Of a stretch of 64,000 nucleotides of DNA, positions 28,010-41,394 are shown piece after piece (the stretch's first letter is position 1; every line of letters starts with the position of its first letter). This DNA comes from Onchocerca volvulus (taxonomy: Eukaryota; Nematoda; Chromadorea; Rhabditida; Onchocercidae): NCBI GenBank assembly GCA_000499405.2, contig HG738140.1, positions 682,001 to 746,000 on the forward strand. Reading direction: 5' to 3'. A program made the translations under genes and the position numbers. Below the pieces are notes generated by a model. It did not search any database, had not been told where the DNA came from, and saw only the letters and a list, made by a program, of their open reading frames with translations.

Positions 28010-30579
28010 TTTGTAATAAAGGCTTAATTTGCCAAATTTGAGATTCGATTGTGCTATAAGTCAACTTTTCCGACAGTAGTAGAGATCAATTGATTGAAAT
28101 GGACGATATTGATTATCGAATAATTTGAGTGACTATTAGGTTAAATGACTGAGCCATCATTGAGTAATCTCCATGTAACCACTAAGTAATCACTTAATAA
28201 CCACTGAATAACTGCTGATTAACTATTGGATGATTATCGATGCGGTTATCGCTGAAAGCTCCTTTTTATATCAATGATTCTTGATCTTATAGTAAACGAT
28301 GACTTACAATATTTTATATAAATAGTTCGGTTATCTGGGCTTAGGATAAGAGATGGTCAGTGCTTACTATTTTAACTAATGCACGCAGACAATGAACATG
28401 ATTTGTAATCCTTCTGACAATGTACACAAGCCTTAGCAGATCGGAAGATGAGGGAACAAAGGTCTTTATATCAAACTAAAGGATAAGATATGGATAAATG
28501 ATTCGACTGTGAAATATTGCAAATTTCTATTTTACAAATACTTTGATTATTTCATCATGTTTACATTATAAAGTGTTTAGCTTTTACTGACAGTTGTTTC
28601 AAAATTGATTTCAAAAAATTTCTCTCAAATTTTCAAGAATCCTCAATTATCTTTCCCTGCATTACATTTTATAAATCTATTGGTACTTAAAAAAAAAATT
28701 AAACAAAACATAGAAACAAAAATTGAAAAAAAAAAAAAACAAAATCCAATTCAAAATTAAGCTTCTTATTTTTTTTATTCTTTGATACCATCAATAATAT
28801 GTTATCTTTGATGTTATGTGTTTTATACAGAATTTCTAAACAATTAATCATGTCCATTTGAAATCATTCGATGATATTCATCAAACATAGAATACATACA
28901 GCAAGAAATGGTAATAGCAAGCGCTCCATGTTAATTCAAGCAGCAGTAACGTGTGGCGATATTCGAAATTAAACTTTTTTTTATTTTTCGCTATCACTTG
29001 TAATCAATATTTTAGGCGAAGAAATCAATACTCCATTATGAATTTTCATCATTTCCTACATCATTTTCATTTACGCCGCACTGCCTATTGTTTACCTTCT
29101 TTACAACAAGCGAGCTCATAATATCCTAGAATATCAATTCTCGAAATTGAGAGTGAAATATCTAAGAAATATAACCACAATTTGAATTCATCAAAATATG
29201 TCTATAGTAGCTTAAAGCGTAAAACAACTAAGAATTTTTCAAAAATTAAGTTTAGCTAACTTCGACCATATTAAGTTTCAAAAATTTCTTTTTTCAGAAT
29301 TTTTTCCGTTTTCAACAGAATAAATTAACAATTCCTTCCATTTCTTTCTGATACTGTAATTTTCTTCAAACAATGACATAAAGCTTCCGGTAAAAAGTTC
29401 GCAATCCTCAACTGCAATATTATTTCATTCACTTATCTACTAATTGAAATGATTATAATTCTAATCATGCGAGAGTATACATTCGGCTCCTTTGAAATTT
29501 ACAAAACAACGACATCGTTATCAATGCCAATATTATCAACTGATTAAAATCAATAAAAGGACGAGCAAAGTTTTATCATGACCTAAATTTTGATTAGGTT
29601 GGTAAACAAAATTTAATCATCAATATTTAATAAATTTTTCACAAAAATTCTGTCCGCATATTTTCATCCATATACATAGGTACAAAAAATAATTACATCC
29701 AAGCTGCTGAATCAATTTTTCTCAAAACTATTCACTTTTCTAAAAGATTTGCATTATTTTAGTGGCATTAATTTCAATTAATGATTAGCTTTATATCACA
29801 ATTTGATAAGCTATATTTCTTCTGCAACTACATATTTTATGTTGCCATATGTCTTTCAAATTTATATGTAAATTTAAGTTTAATAAATAAAATTGATTAT
29901 TATTAAATTTGACTAAATACACTTATAAAGGAGCAGCAAAATAATCTTTAAAGCTTAATTATGGCCAAAATTTAATCAAATTTTTACTTTCAACATAATG
30001 CTCAATATTTATCTGATCGTAACATCATTCGACCTTGATGCTTTTTAATTATAAACTCGATGATAACTGGATGATTTGAGATTTATAATTTAAAAAAAAA
30101 AATCATTTGTCATTCTTGCAGACATCGATCCTATAATAATCAGATATAAAATTCGGTCAAAAATACCAATCGTAAAAATGCTATTACAAGACCATAACGC
30201 AAATGTATTGATAATAGTTTAAATTTTGCTTGAGAACTGAAGTTTTCTTAGAGGTTTTGAAATGGTACTTGACCGCATCAAAGTTGAGATGCGATTATAA
30301 CACATTGAGTTATACTATTCATCTATTTATAAATGCGAAATTAATAATGAGCCTATTTAAATAATGAGCACATTAATATGCATACTCATTGTTTCTTTTC
30401 CAATTTTCTAAATTTGTTTTCATATTTAAAGTTCTTTTCAAGTATTAAACTTCATATTAATGAAAAAAAATATATATGTATCTGATAACTGATTGCTTAC
30501 GTATTATTTTTTGTAGGTTGCAATTTTCTTGAAACTTTGACATTTGAATTGAAACTTAAATGAAATTATTTCATTTGCA
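28010..30579. other. Intergenic DNA between retroelement and hydrolase gene
   Basis: AT-rich with no gene recognised. A degenerate short repeat (TAACCACTGAATAA-like units, about 28129-28250) is the only structured part I noticed. Confidence 0.4.
28129..28250. repeat. Degenerate array of TAACYACT-like units
   Basis: Successive variants of TAACCACTAAGTAATCACT, AATAACCACTGAATAACTGC and TGATTAACTATTGGATGAT succeed each other at 10-17 nt spacing. It could be decayed satellite or retroelement non-coding DNA. Confidence 0.45.
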
Positions 30580-33097
30580 TTAATTTATTAAAGAAGCATT
30601 TTCAGGATCTTTAATAAATGCCGAAACACGTCCCGCGAACCATCGTGGATATTTGATATAAAAATCGTGACCACCAAGAAAGTAACTATCAAGTCTGGAA
30701 AAGATTACATTCTTCAAAATATGCAAGTCAGTTAATTAATAAATAAATGTACAGAAGATAGATACGACAAATGTAATTACAAATGCAAAGAAAATAAAAT
30801 GAATAAATGTAAATCCTTAATGTTTGTGTAAAAAATTCGGATTTTACTATGAAATAATGGATTCATATTGTTATAGCATCCAAAATATTTAATTGCGAAA
30901 AATAGAAAATACTAACTTTTTAAATAATATATGAGAAAAAAAAATTACTTGCAGTTGGGAATAACAGTTGGGAAATATTTCGGATCATTGCAAAATCTAT
31001 CCATGCCACCATTTAGAACTAATACTGGAATTTTTAAACTTGGCAATATGTGATCTGATGGAAAACGACCACCAAGCAATTCATAAACTCTAAAAATTTC
31101 AAAAAATTTCATTATCATTTTATCATCAGCAAAATAATAATATTGTAATTTCATAATTCAATTTTGATGAATTATATCCATAAAATAGTGAGTTTGGATT
31201 AGTACCGAGGTCTTTCAAAGGAAATGAAAATTAATTGAAAAATAAGAAGTTCAGTATATTTTTGTGTTCTACTCATATTTTTTTGTTTATTTCTTAATAA
31301 ATTATATCCATAAAATAGCAAGTTTGAAAAAATTGAAAATATTATCAAATAAACAAAAATTTTTAAGATTTCCATAAATTCGACCATCAACAATTTGTAA
31401 ATTTTAATTTTTAGCAAATGGTATTATTCTTGGACCACTTACTGCTGAACTACATTGCATAAATCGATCCATTGTTTCTTTACAAATTCCTTTGGATAAT
31501 GTTTCAAAAATGGTTCCATAGCGTCTGGTAACCATTCATCGGTGTTACGCATGCCTGAAATCCATATTTTACCATTCCCTGTTTTTTCATTTTTCATCCA
31601 AACTTTTTATAATGAAATATGGGTAAAGAATTATTTCATTATTATTTGTTCTTTTCCATTTCAATATAAAATAATCATTATTATGATTGTTTATAGAATT
31701 TTGGTCAAAAAATTGAAAAAATGAAAAAATTTGTACCGTAAATAACGCGTGCAGCACGTGAATCAATACGGGTAGTTGCAGAAAGCAAAATCATAGTGTT
31801 GACAAGTTGTTTTCCACGCGCAGCTACGTGAATCGCTGTTCGACAACCTTCACTCCATCCCAATACTGTGAAGGGTGTTAAATTTAATTGCTGAAAAGTG
31901 GAAAAAGCAATTATTGAACTTAATAATATTTATCTTATCACTAATGTATTGATCAATTTTCAGAATTTCATTTTTATTTATCATATCTTTTTTTCCCTTT
32001 CTATCAAAAATTGAATCATTTGATAAAAATATTCGCTATAAACAATTTTTCCCCCAAAGTTTCGAAAACTATTTGCTGATCTAACGGTGGTAGAAAAACA
32101 GAGGTATATGCTATCAAATTATATTGTAAAAACCTCATATTTTTTTTATTAAAAATTTGACCAGTTTCATTTTCCAATCATTTGGTGGAACAATTTCTGC
32201 ATTACTTCCATCAAAAAAAATCAAAAAATTAAATAAATAATGAAACCTGCATAAGATTAATACAAAAAGGTGCATCTTTCATACATCGATACACTTCTTG
32301 CCGCCTAAAAATAAAAAATTTCAGATTTTGCAAAGATGTAAAAACTTGAAAAATGTTTTCGTTTTGCTAAATATAAAAGAAGCCATAAATGTGAGATGAT
32401 TTAGTGAAATGATAATTAAATAACTTGAGTTAATGAAGAACAATTGTAGGTTTCGGTAATGTAAATAAGAAAATAGTATGAATGAATTACCTATTGGGAG
32501 GACGACTTGTACCATAGCCAGGTGGGTCAATACAAACTATCGAGCAGAGCATAGGATTAAAAGCTCTCAATACTTTTTCTGGAAAGTCCTTTTTATAACA
32601 ACCTGAAATTTTTTGCTATTTTTTTATTTCATCTCAAAATTTTATGAATTTTATATTTTGTTTTTTCATTATTTTAATTCCCATTTCTGCGTATGAAAGT
32701 TTTATCATTTTTTTTTCTCTTTAGTTTAGTAATTTGAAATTAAACAAACAGCTCTTTAAAAATTTTAAACTCACTTTAAATTCATTATTTAGTTCACGGA
32801 CTGTGAACAAGAAAGAATAATTATTCATTATTTTAAAAAATTTGAAATTTCAGTTAAATTTTTTTCTACAATAAAAAAGAATCATAATTATAAGATTTAC
32901 GAAATAAAAAAAAAAAGGGAGAATTATTCAGTCTTACCGACACCTCCACAAATGAACAACATATTATATTTTCCACTACCATATCTGCAATATCCTATCT
33001 TCTGATCATCGATCATCGTAATTGATTCCATAATTTCGTTCGACGAAAAATTTTCATGATTGGTATCATCATCGAATTCCTGGGGATCTATTGGCAT
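30580..33097 (-). CDS. Alpha/beta hydrolase, BPHL / valacyclovir-hydrolase-like
   Basis: Serine hydrolase of the AB hydrolase-1 fold; BPHL relatives cleave small alpha-amino-acid and related esters, but the natural substrate here is unknown. Seven coding exons join in frame: 33097-32938, 32602-32491, 32304-32247, 31890-31737, 31554-31443, 31089-30949, 30694-30580, for 283 aa. Visible are the oxyanion-side GGVG (about 51-54), CIDPPGYGTSRPPNR (about 78-91), the nucleophile elbow GWSEG with Ser123, NGGMD with Asp229, and GGHDFYIKYP with His255. This is a complete triad at spacing close to BPHL. The length fits the family, and no mitochondrial leader is evident. An acceptor about 58 nt upstream of the ATG suggests trans-splicing. 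It is divergently placed, about 4 kb from the kinase gene. Confidence 0.9.
31169..31327. repeat. Short direct repeat in a hydrolase intron
   Basis: AATTATATCCATAAAATAG followed by a near-identical AGTTTG tail occurs at about 31170-31195 and again at about 31300-31326, both in the intron between the fifth and sixth coding exons. Probably a local duplication of about 130-bp period with decayed interior. Confidence 0.6.
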
Positions 33098-33156
33098 TGT
33101 CTAATTTGAATATTCTAATAGCTATTGCAAAATTTTTTTTACTGCTTTGGTAATCT
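33098..33156 (-). promoter_or_regulatory. 5' UTR with splice acceptor, hydrolase gene
   Basis: Reverse-strand ATTCTTTTCAG (AG at 33156-33155) precedes a leader of about 57 nt and the ATG. Same arrangement as at enolase, the receptor and the transporter. Confidence 0.5.
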
Positions 33157-35387
33157 GAAAAGAATTATTTTACTTAAAATTCAAAACAATTAATAGTATG
33201 AGAGAAAAAAGCAAACAATTATTTTATTTTTTCGTTTCGAATAATAAAATAGAAGAAAAGAATGCAAATTAATTCAATATTTATTTCTTTCCGATAGATA
33301 TGTAAGTAAAAATAAACAGAAATGCAACCAATTTGTGGAATAAGTAAACAAATAATTATATTGGCTTTCTTTCCATCACTTTTTTCGTTTGTCCTACATT
33401 CATAACATATATGTTTGCATATATAAGTATTCAATTCTAAGTTTTATTTCAGCAAACAATCAAAATTTCATAACTGTAAAAAAATAATTACAGTAGGCTG
33501 CGGAGCCGACAATACTATAAGAACTCCAAAGAAATTAGTATTCATATAATTCTTAAGATTTAATTTATGATTTCTAGGTCGTCCGATAAGACAACATGAG
33601 ATAAAGACTCCGAACCATTTTGCAGACTTTCAATAAATCAAATTATAATGCACCAAGATTTCTAACCAATCTCTTTAAATTAAATCTTGTTAAGTATTAT
33701 ATGCTAAAGTTTAATTTCGCGATCAAAATTCTACTTTCAGTTTAAATAAATAATCTTTTGACCGAAAATTACCTAAGCAAAAGAAAAAAACAACTATCGA
33801 AATTCAAAGTTGTATTAAAAAAAGATGGATAACTTTCAAATTTCTACAATCGTCATTACGAATTCTGATTCTTCCATTGACTTTTTTAATAAATACTGCG
33901 AAAATGAATTTCAAAAAATATGAAAGGAATTTTATTTCCCACAAACTTTAGTCATTTTTTTAATGATGGAATGATATTAAATGGTACACATCAATTTATT
34001 TTGCAAAATTTCTTATAAAAAAATTCAGCATGTTAAAAAAGAATTTTGGGCGAAAATTATAAAAATACAGCATTGCGAGTAAAATTAATCAATATTATTA
34101 CATTTAGAACAATATGAATTAAATTTAAAAAAGCGTGCTAAACATTTTTTGCTTATGAAAAACTTTCGAAATTTATGAAAAAAAAAATAAAAACAAACAA
34201 AAAAGATCAAAGCAAAAAAAGAAGAATGTGAACTGACCGAATTACTTTTAATAAAGTCCTATCACGTTTATAAAGGTTTTAACTTAATTCAAAAAAATTT
34301 TCAGTGAAGATGCATCATCGGAATGTCTAACAAGAAATCGTGCATTTATTTGTACAACTTTATGATATTTAACAAAAACAAAATCACACTTTTATGAAAA
34401 TAAGAAGAAAAAACATTTTAATTCAGTTTTCATCCATTATTGCTCTTTTTTTTGTATTCATTTGAATCTTAGTATATGATGATGGAAAATGAGGGCAGGT
34501 TAGGTGTAACATTCACCAATTAACCTATTTGACCACAATTAAATTTTGTAAAGGACATCACAAAGATATTATGATAGTACTAATATTTTTCATCAATCAG
34601 AAAAAAAAAAGTATTACTCAAAGGAACAGATTTTGTTTGTTTTAACACCGTAACTCTTGATATACTTATTTGGTTTCGTTAAAAAATAAAAAAAAATAGA
34701 AAATAAAAAATAAACCAATAAATAAAAGAAGAAGGTAATATGAAATTAAAAGAAGATAATATTATTCAATTTTTTCAATAAATTAGTAATAAAAACACTT
34801 TTTTTTTTTTGTATTGGAAAATTTGAGAAATTCCCTTCAATGTGACAATAAATTGATTATGACATTTCGTCCTAAATTCATCCCTTCAAATCATTTCCAT
34901 CATTACTTCGTTTTTTGATTAAATCATAAAAAGTATATGGAAGGCATAAAATTTCCTATCCAATCACACTGTATCAAATTGTGATTCATGCGAATTGCTG
35001 GAATTGCTGACATGCATACATTTAAGAATGAAAGAATGTCGGACAGTACATACATTTAAAACACATATGTATACATTTAATTTTTTCATAAAAATGTCAA
35101 CTTTTGAGTTTTTCAAAAAATAAACTACCGAAATCTTGCGTTTTTTACTCGAAAAATTATATGATTTTATAAATGAAACGAAAGAAATGATTCATTTCTT
35201 CCCTTTTTCTCCAAATAATGCAATTTCAAAATAATGCAATTTGTCAATCACTAATTTTCATCTTACGGCAAAAATTTATTGAATATTCAATCATAATGCT
35301 TGGATAAATAAATATATTTATAATTACACAAATATATTATTCAAATTGCAATGTAAAAAAATTAATTTTCAAAAAATAAAAAAAAAA

Positions 35388-35440
35388 AAATTCAAAGATC
35401 CGAAAGACTATATCATCTAGTCTTTCGGATCTTTGAATTT
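35388..35440. other. Perfect 23-bp hairpin, 7-nt loop
   Basis: 35388-35410 is the exact reverse complement of 35418-35440, loop TATCATC. The stem contains GATCCGAAAGACTA, less AT-rich than its surroundings, so it is not an A/T coincidence. It has the same stem and loop size as the hairpin at 16900-16952, with unrelated sequence. Confidence 0.95.
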
Positions 35441-36515
35441 CTTTTCACAAATTTTCTTTTCATAAGCAATAATTTGGAACCATTAAATATTAATTATAAT
35501 ATTATAATATAATTAATCCAAAAATCATTTTCATTAGCAATAGTATTGAGTAGCATTTAACAAAATTGTAGAGTAAGAAAAATAAAAAAGCAATTATTCG
35601 AAAAGATCCTTCAAATACTTAACAAATTAATAAATTATCTGATTTTTAAATAAACCGTAAAAGCATGCCGGATATAACATATATTTTTAAAAATATTTCA
35701 AGATATTAATTAATCCAGTTATTCTAATTTATATCGCATGGTTTATGTTTAAAAATAGTTTGCAAATATTTTTGTACATGGTTTTGTAAATCCGTAAAAT
35801 TACAACCAATATTTGTTTCACTTTTTTTAATTCCTCACATCAATGCATTTTAACATACGTATATCGATCGATATTTCCTATCAACGACTGTTAAAAGATT
35901 AGATAACCAAAAATTCGTGAATTGTTAACCTAAATAAAAAAAATCAAAAATTTGACCCATCCTGTGTTCATAATTTATGAATCAAGAGATAAATCAAGTT
36001 TTCGATTTGAGTAAATGTTTTTGACTGTTAATATTTGCTTTGGAAAAAGCTTTCCATTAAGGGTAAGTCTTTTTCTTCACATATCATCGATTACTTTCCC
36101 TCTCATCAAACTTTTTAAGTCGATTTTCTTTCTGAACTTACAACCAATTTTAAAAATTTATTATTGCCATTATCTTTTTATATGGCTATTTATCTTTTTT
36201 TTTTTTTAATAAATTCGCTTCATTTTTACTGTATTATTATTCATTTTCTAGTTTTTCGATTTCAGTGCACTCTTTATTTCTAAATGACAGGAAATAGTTA
36301 CAATTATATATGGTAGCTCAAAAAATTTAAAAACATCGTTGTTTTTTTAGATATTTCCTAAATTTACAGTCATTTCAATGATCATTCATTTTTTTAAAAT
36401 TCTTTTCCAAACCAATCGCAATCAATAAAAATATTGCGATATATAAATCTTATAAAATTAATCATTACAAAATTTTTTTAATCATTAGCGACTTTTATTG
36501 CATTCTCCTTTTTTC

Positions 36516-36578
36516 TTTTGAAATGTTTTGAAAGACATTTTGAAAGATTTGTGAAATGTCTTTCAAAACATTTCAAAA
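36516..36578. other. Perfect 25-bp hairpin, 13-nt loop
   Basis: 36516-36540 is the exact reverse complement of 36554-36578. The left arm itself repeats TTTTGAAA units (TTTTGAAATGTTTTGAAAGA). It is intergenic, about 500 bp upstream of the kinase start. Confidence 0.95.
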
Positions 36579-37080
36579 ACAAACTTTAACAAATGGCGTG
36601 ATTCACAGCACATCACTATTTTCTTTTAATAGTATATAATCAAAAAATTTAACAAAAATTAAATTTAAGTTTCATTTTTAATTTTACGAGTTGATTCAAA
36701 TGAATGGACACATTTCATAATTTATAATTGGTTTCATAATTAATCAGATCAAAGAAACACGAATATTTCAATAAGCGTGAAATGCTAATTGTATGGCATG
36801 CAACTTAATATTTACAGACAGTTTGAACAATTTGCATGTGTTGCAAATATTTTTTGAAAGTGTTTGCAAAGTTTTTAGAATTTGCAAAATGATTTCCTGT
36901 GACTGTCATATAAATTCAAATTTCAATGATATTTAAATAAAAGGAAATTAACAAAATAAATAGTATTCATTTTTAAGTTCATACAAATTCGTGACCGGTT
37001 TCTGTGTCATGCTGAAATGTTTGATAAAGTGTATGGATTCAATTGTTGAATGAATATTTGTTGAAGTGACATTCAAATAA

Positions 37081-39812
37081 ATGAATAAGGAACAAACAAT
37101 TTCGGATAACGATCGATTACCTTCTGTTGATGATATTGTGTTATCAGCTAGAAATAAAGCTTACAAATTGATATCAATTATTGGTGAAGGCGGTTATGGA
37201 AGTGTTTTTTTGGCCAGATGTGAGAATGATGAAAAGTAAGTAGAAGATATAGTTGAGTAAATATTAGCAAATATTATCAGAATTAAAATTAATTTATTAT
37301 ATATCGAATTAAAAGGTATAACTTAAAGCTAAAGCCTTATTGTTTATTTTCTCGTATAAATAAATGTTGAAAGTAATTATAAATTTTACTGATTAAAATC
37401 ACGTTCATTTAGCTATCGTGATAATAAAAAAAGCTGATAATAAAACACTGTTATGTAACAATAATACATTTGTTTTTCATAATTGCTAATAAATAATTAA
37501 CTAATTTGCTCACTTTTTTCACTTTCAATATCATTAATTAATCTAAAATAGAATAAAGTAATTCCACAGATCAGTGGCATTAAAAGCTGAAAAATTCAGT
37601 AAAACAGTATTAAAAGTTGAAATTGGTGTATTGCGAATAGCAAATCAACGACATTGTAAACATATTTGCAAGATGTATGATTATGTATGGTTTCATGAAT
37701 TTAAAAATGATTCTTATCTTATAAATTTGTTAAACTGCATCTAATTTAATTTCTATTATTAGCAATATAGAAAAATTAAATGAATTCAATTCTTGTTATC
37801 ACTAATTCAAATCGATCATCAAATGGTGTCAAATATAATATGTGTTATCAATAATTCAAATCGACCATCAAATGGTGTCAAATATAATATTTTCTGTGAT
37901 TAGATAAGTCATCATAATTTAGGTTCCTTGATTAAATTGTTTATGAAACTTATAGGGTCATGTCAGACAGGAATTTATGTTTGTTGTGATGTCATTGCTT
38001 GGACCGGATCTAAATAAGCTACGTAATCGGCAATCTAACCGACATTTTACACTTAGTATACTTTATTTTTGATTCTACATTTCAAATAAACATAATACAC
38101 TCTTTAAAATTCGAAATTTTTCTTTCAAACTTTCAAAAAAAATTATAGTAAGGAATTAAAAAATTTTACACAGTTTTTCGTTTTTTATAAATCATATCTT
38201 TTAATCTTCATTTTGTGGTTTTTTTTTTCTTGTTAGTTTTCTTCATAATAATGAAGAAATTTATTAAATCAATTACTAAATTAAAATACACTGTAAAGAA
38301 AGCAAAAAAATTCAAATTTTGCAAAAATTTGCTTCTTTTTCATTCTCAATAATTTTATTTAAAAAAAAAAAAAAAAAAAAGAAGCTATAAACAACTATAG
38401 AAACTTCAATTCAAATAGCGATGCAAACATTGAATGCAATCGAAGAATTACATCAATGTGGCTTCCTTTCTCGTGATATTAAACCTGGCAATTTTGCAAT
38501 CGGCAACAAGACTGATCATCAACATCATTGCATTTTTATATTCGATTTTGGTCTTGCAAGGCGTTATCTTAATCGAGTTTCTATTTAATTATGTTATTTT
38601 ATTGTTGCAGGAGAAAAAGAGAAAAAAGAAATTGTATCATGAAGAAAAAAGTTGAAATATCTAACAAAATATTTCAATTTCAAGCAAATAGTCGATTAAT
38701 AGCAAGAAAAATTTATAGATTACTCAAGCTCTCCAAATGCTCATCAATACAAATAAGGAAAAGAAAAAGATAATTAAATAAAAAAATAAAAATTAATGTA
38801 TTGGATGTTATTTATATTTACAAGAAATTATCAATAAAAAGTCTTAAGCAATACCCAAAAATCATTAATTAATAAATAATAATAATAGCGAGGATAATTA
38901 TAGAATTTACAAGTATTACCGTCACGTGGTGAAATGGGTTGGCGTGGTACTACACGTTATGGCTCATTAAATGCTCATTATCGACAAGATTTAGCACGAC
39001 GTGATGATTTAGAATCATGGTTATATATGATTGTTGAATTTACTAAAGGATCACTTCCGTGGCGTTCTATTAATGGTAAATAATTTTATATTAAAATTAT
39101 TAAATTGAAAGTTTAAAAAATTGCGGACTTTTTTTTCCAAAAAGTAGTTTAAAAATTTTAAGAATTTGTTTTTATTTTTTTTTAGATCGTTTACAAGTAC
39201 AAAAAGCTAAGGAAGATGCGCGTACAACAATAAAAGAAGCATTTTTCGAGAATTGTCCATCACAATATGATAAAATATTGCAAATTATTGATAAATTAGA
39301 ATTTCACGAAACTCCACCATATGCTACTTTTTATAATATTCTCACTGAAGTATTTGATCATTTGTTTCATTTATTATTTTCCTTTCTATTTATTTGTTTT
39401 TGTTTTTTTTTTTAAATAAATTACAATAATATAAATTATTTTGAAACTTTAGTATTAATTTTTACTATCATACTGAAAAATCGAAAAAAAAAAATTAAAA
39501 GATCAGACAAAATAACGAATTTAGTTTTGAAATATCAAATGCATTTGCATAATTATGAGTGAAGTTAAATATATAAAACAAATAGAGAAATGAAAAAACA
39601 AATAAACGTCAAAATATGATAAGAAAAATATTTTATAGCTAGCAGATGAGAATAGTATTGTCTTATCGACACGATATGATTGGGATGATAGCATATCATC
39701 CATTACTTCATCGCCGAATACAGTAACCTTCGAACAAAGTCCAGCAGAAGTTCATCATGCTGGAAACATGGGACGTGATCGTCCCACACGCAATGATTTG
39801 CCAGTGCAATAA
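37081..39812 (+). CDS. CK1-family protein kinase, tau-tubulin-kinase-like
   Basis: Ser/Thr kinase of the casein kinase 1 superfamily, closest in pattern to the TTBK/worm TTBK-like group that is expanded in nematodes. Seven coding exons join in frame: 37081-37235, 37570-37684, 37956-38055, 38401-38576, 38904-39075, 39186-39349, 39639-39812, for 351 aa. The glycine loop GEGGYGSVF is at 35-43, the ATP lysine in VALK at 57, and the catalytic loop LSRDIKPGNF has Asp149 and Asn154. DFG is at 172-174. Further motifs are GWRGTTRYGSLNAH, RRDDLESWLYM and GSLPWR, with YDWDD near the C-terminal end of the fold. The HRD histidine is Ser. An acidic/Ser tail of about 50 residues ends at a TAA. A candidate polyadenylation signal AATAAA is at 40005-40010. 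Confidence 0.92.
37794..37891 (+). repeat. 49-bp tandem duplication in a kinase intron
   Basis: Units 37794-37842 and 37843-37891 differ at about three positions (for example ATCACTAATT versus ATCAATAATT and GATC versus GACC). They lie in the intron between the second and third coding exons. Confidence 0.9.
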
Positions 39813-41394
39813 TGAATCATATTTATTACTGTATAATAACAATGATAATAATAATAATAATAGTAATAAATTCGAAGATTTTCAACAAATTTATATTTCT
39901 TACAATATATATGCACATTTATATTCCTTCTTTTCTTTTCTTCTTTTGATTTTGAAATAAGTACAAATTAATTAGGAAATGTAAAATTTATAATCTATTT
40001 TAATAATAAATAAGCGTTCATAAAATTTAACTAATATATTAATGCGATATAGAAGATGATAAGAATTAAATTCTGAACAAAATTTTTTGCTAGCTTTCCT
40101 TATTCTTTTACACCGATCAATATTGATTTTCTTGGTTATTATTTTCAATTCCAGTTTTCTCTCTCTGATGTAAAATTTGAGAAAGGAACGATCTTTTATA
40201 TATTACTCCTTTTTGCGATATTTTTATGCCCTTCTTTTGCATTTTATTTATGCCCTAAAGTCCTATTTTCCTTTCTTCTCTTTTTTCCTCTTTTTCAATT
40301 ATTTTCAATCATTTTTATAAAATTTTAAACTTTTGTGAAAATAAAAAGTCAATTTTTATAAAATTGTATGTTGTCATTAATTAATATAGAATACGTTATA
40401 GTTCTCTTATTTTATATAGTAATGTCGCATAAAATTTTATAATCAGCTTTATTATCTAGAATACTGACAAGAAAAAAAATAAGCGATAAAAATCATTTAA
40501 ATGTATAAAATTTGTTGATAATATTTTAAACGTGTAAATTTTTGATTAATATACAATTTATTGTTTGTTGCTAAAATTATACAACAAAGTTTTTGTCGCA
40601 AAATATGTTAACAACAAAATCTACAATTGTATATCAGTGTAATGAATTATAAATTTAAATGGGAATTATTTTTAACAAAAAAAAAAAGAAAGAAAAGAAA
40701 AAAACGTGATTAGTTATAAATAATCAATAAATGATTTACATGACAATAATTTAATAAAAAATTTAAAATTTGTAATTTTCGCATAATTTAAAATCTGTTT
40801 CATTAGATTCAATAATTTTAGGTGCCACTCTTTTCATTTTTCCTAAACTGATGCAAAACTTGTGTAATTTGAAAAGTAAATGAAGCATTATTGTTTGATA
40901 ATTTGAAAAGAAAAAAAAATGTCAAATTCAAATTTGCTGAAATTTCTGAAAAAAGAAGAATCAGTGAATGTTATATATAATTATCAAACCTTTTCTTACT
41001 TGAATAAATAAAATTAACTCATTGGAGAAGCAAAACAAGGAAAAAAAAACTAAATAATAAATGGGTTAACGCACTGAATAACTTTTTTTTTTTACTATGA
41101 AAGAAAAAAAGATAAATGCATCAATTAATTGATAAATTATTTTTGATTATTTTATTTTCGTAACAAAGATTTGCCATAATATTTCAAATCCACAAACAAA
41201 AAATAAAAAAAAGCACAAAAAATATATTAATGAATAAATAGCATTTATCTTCCCAAGATTTTTACAACTATTGTGTGATAATTTTTGAAAATTTAACAAT
41301 GAATATTGTTAAAAATAAGAAGCATTTACAATAAATACGAATGAATGTATTTTCATTTTGCGCTGATAAGAGATAATCAATAGTTTTGTATTAG
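39813..41394. other. Convergent intergenic region (kinase / transporter)
   Basis: The 3' ends of two convergent genes. AATAAA at 40005-40010 could serve the kinase. The rest is A/T-rich with no recognisable gene. Confidence 0.5.

Larger units (their letters stand above)
33160..37080. other. Divergent intergenic region (hydrolase / kinase)
   Basis: About 3.9 kb of AT-rich DNA expected to hold both promoters. No gene or RNA recognised. Two long perfect hairpins stand out (35388-35440 and 36516-36578). Several A-runs are present. Confidence 0.5.

Noticed and set aside
28129..28250. Degenerate short repeats considered as a CRISPR array
   Set aside because: Units vary in sequence and spacing, there are no constant repeats with unique spacers, and the organism is eukaryotic.
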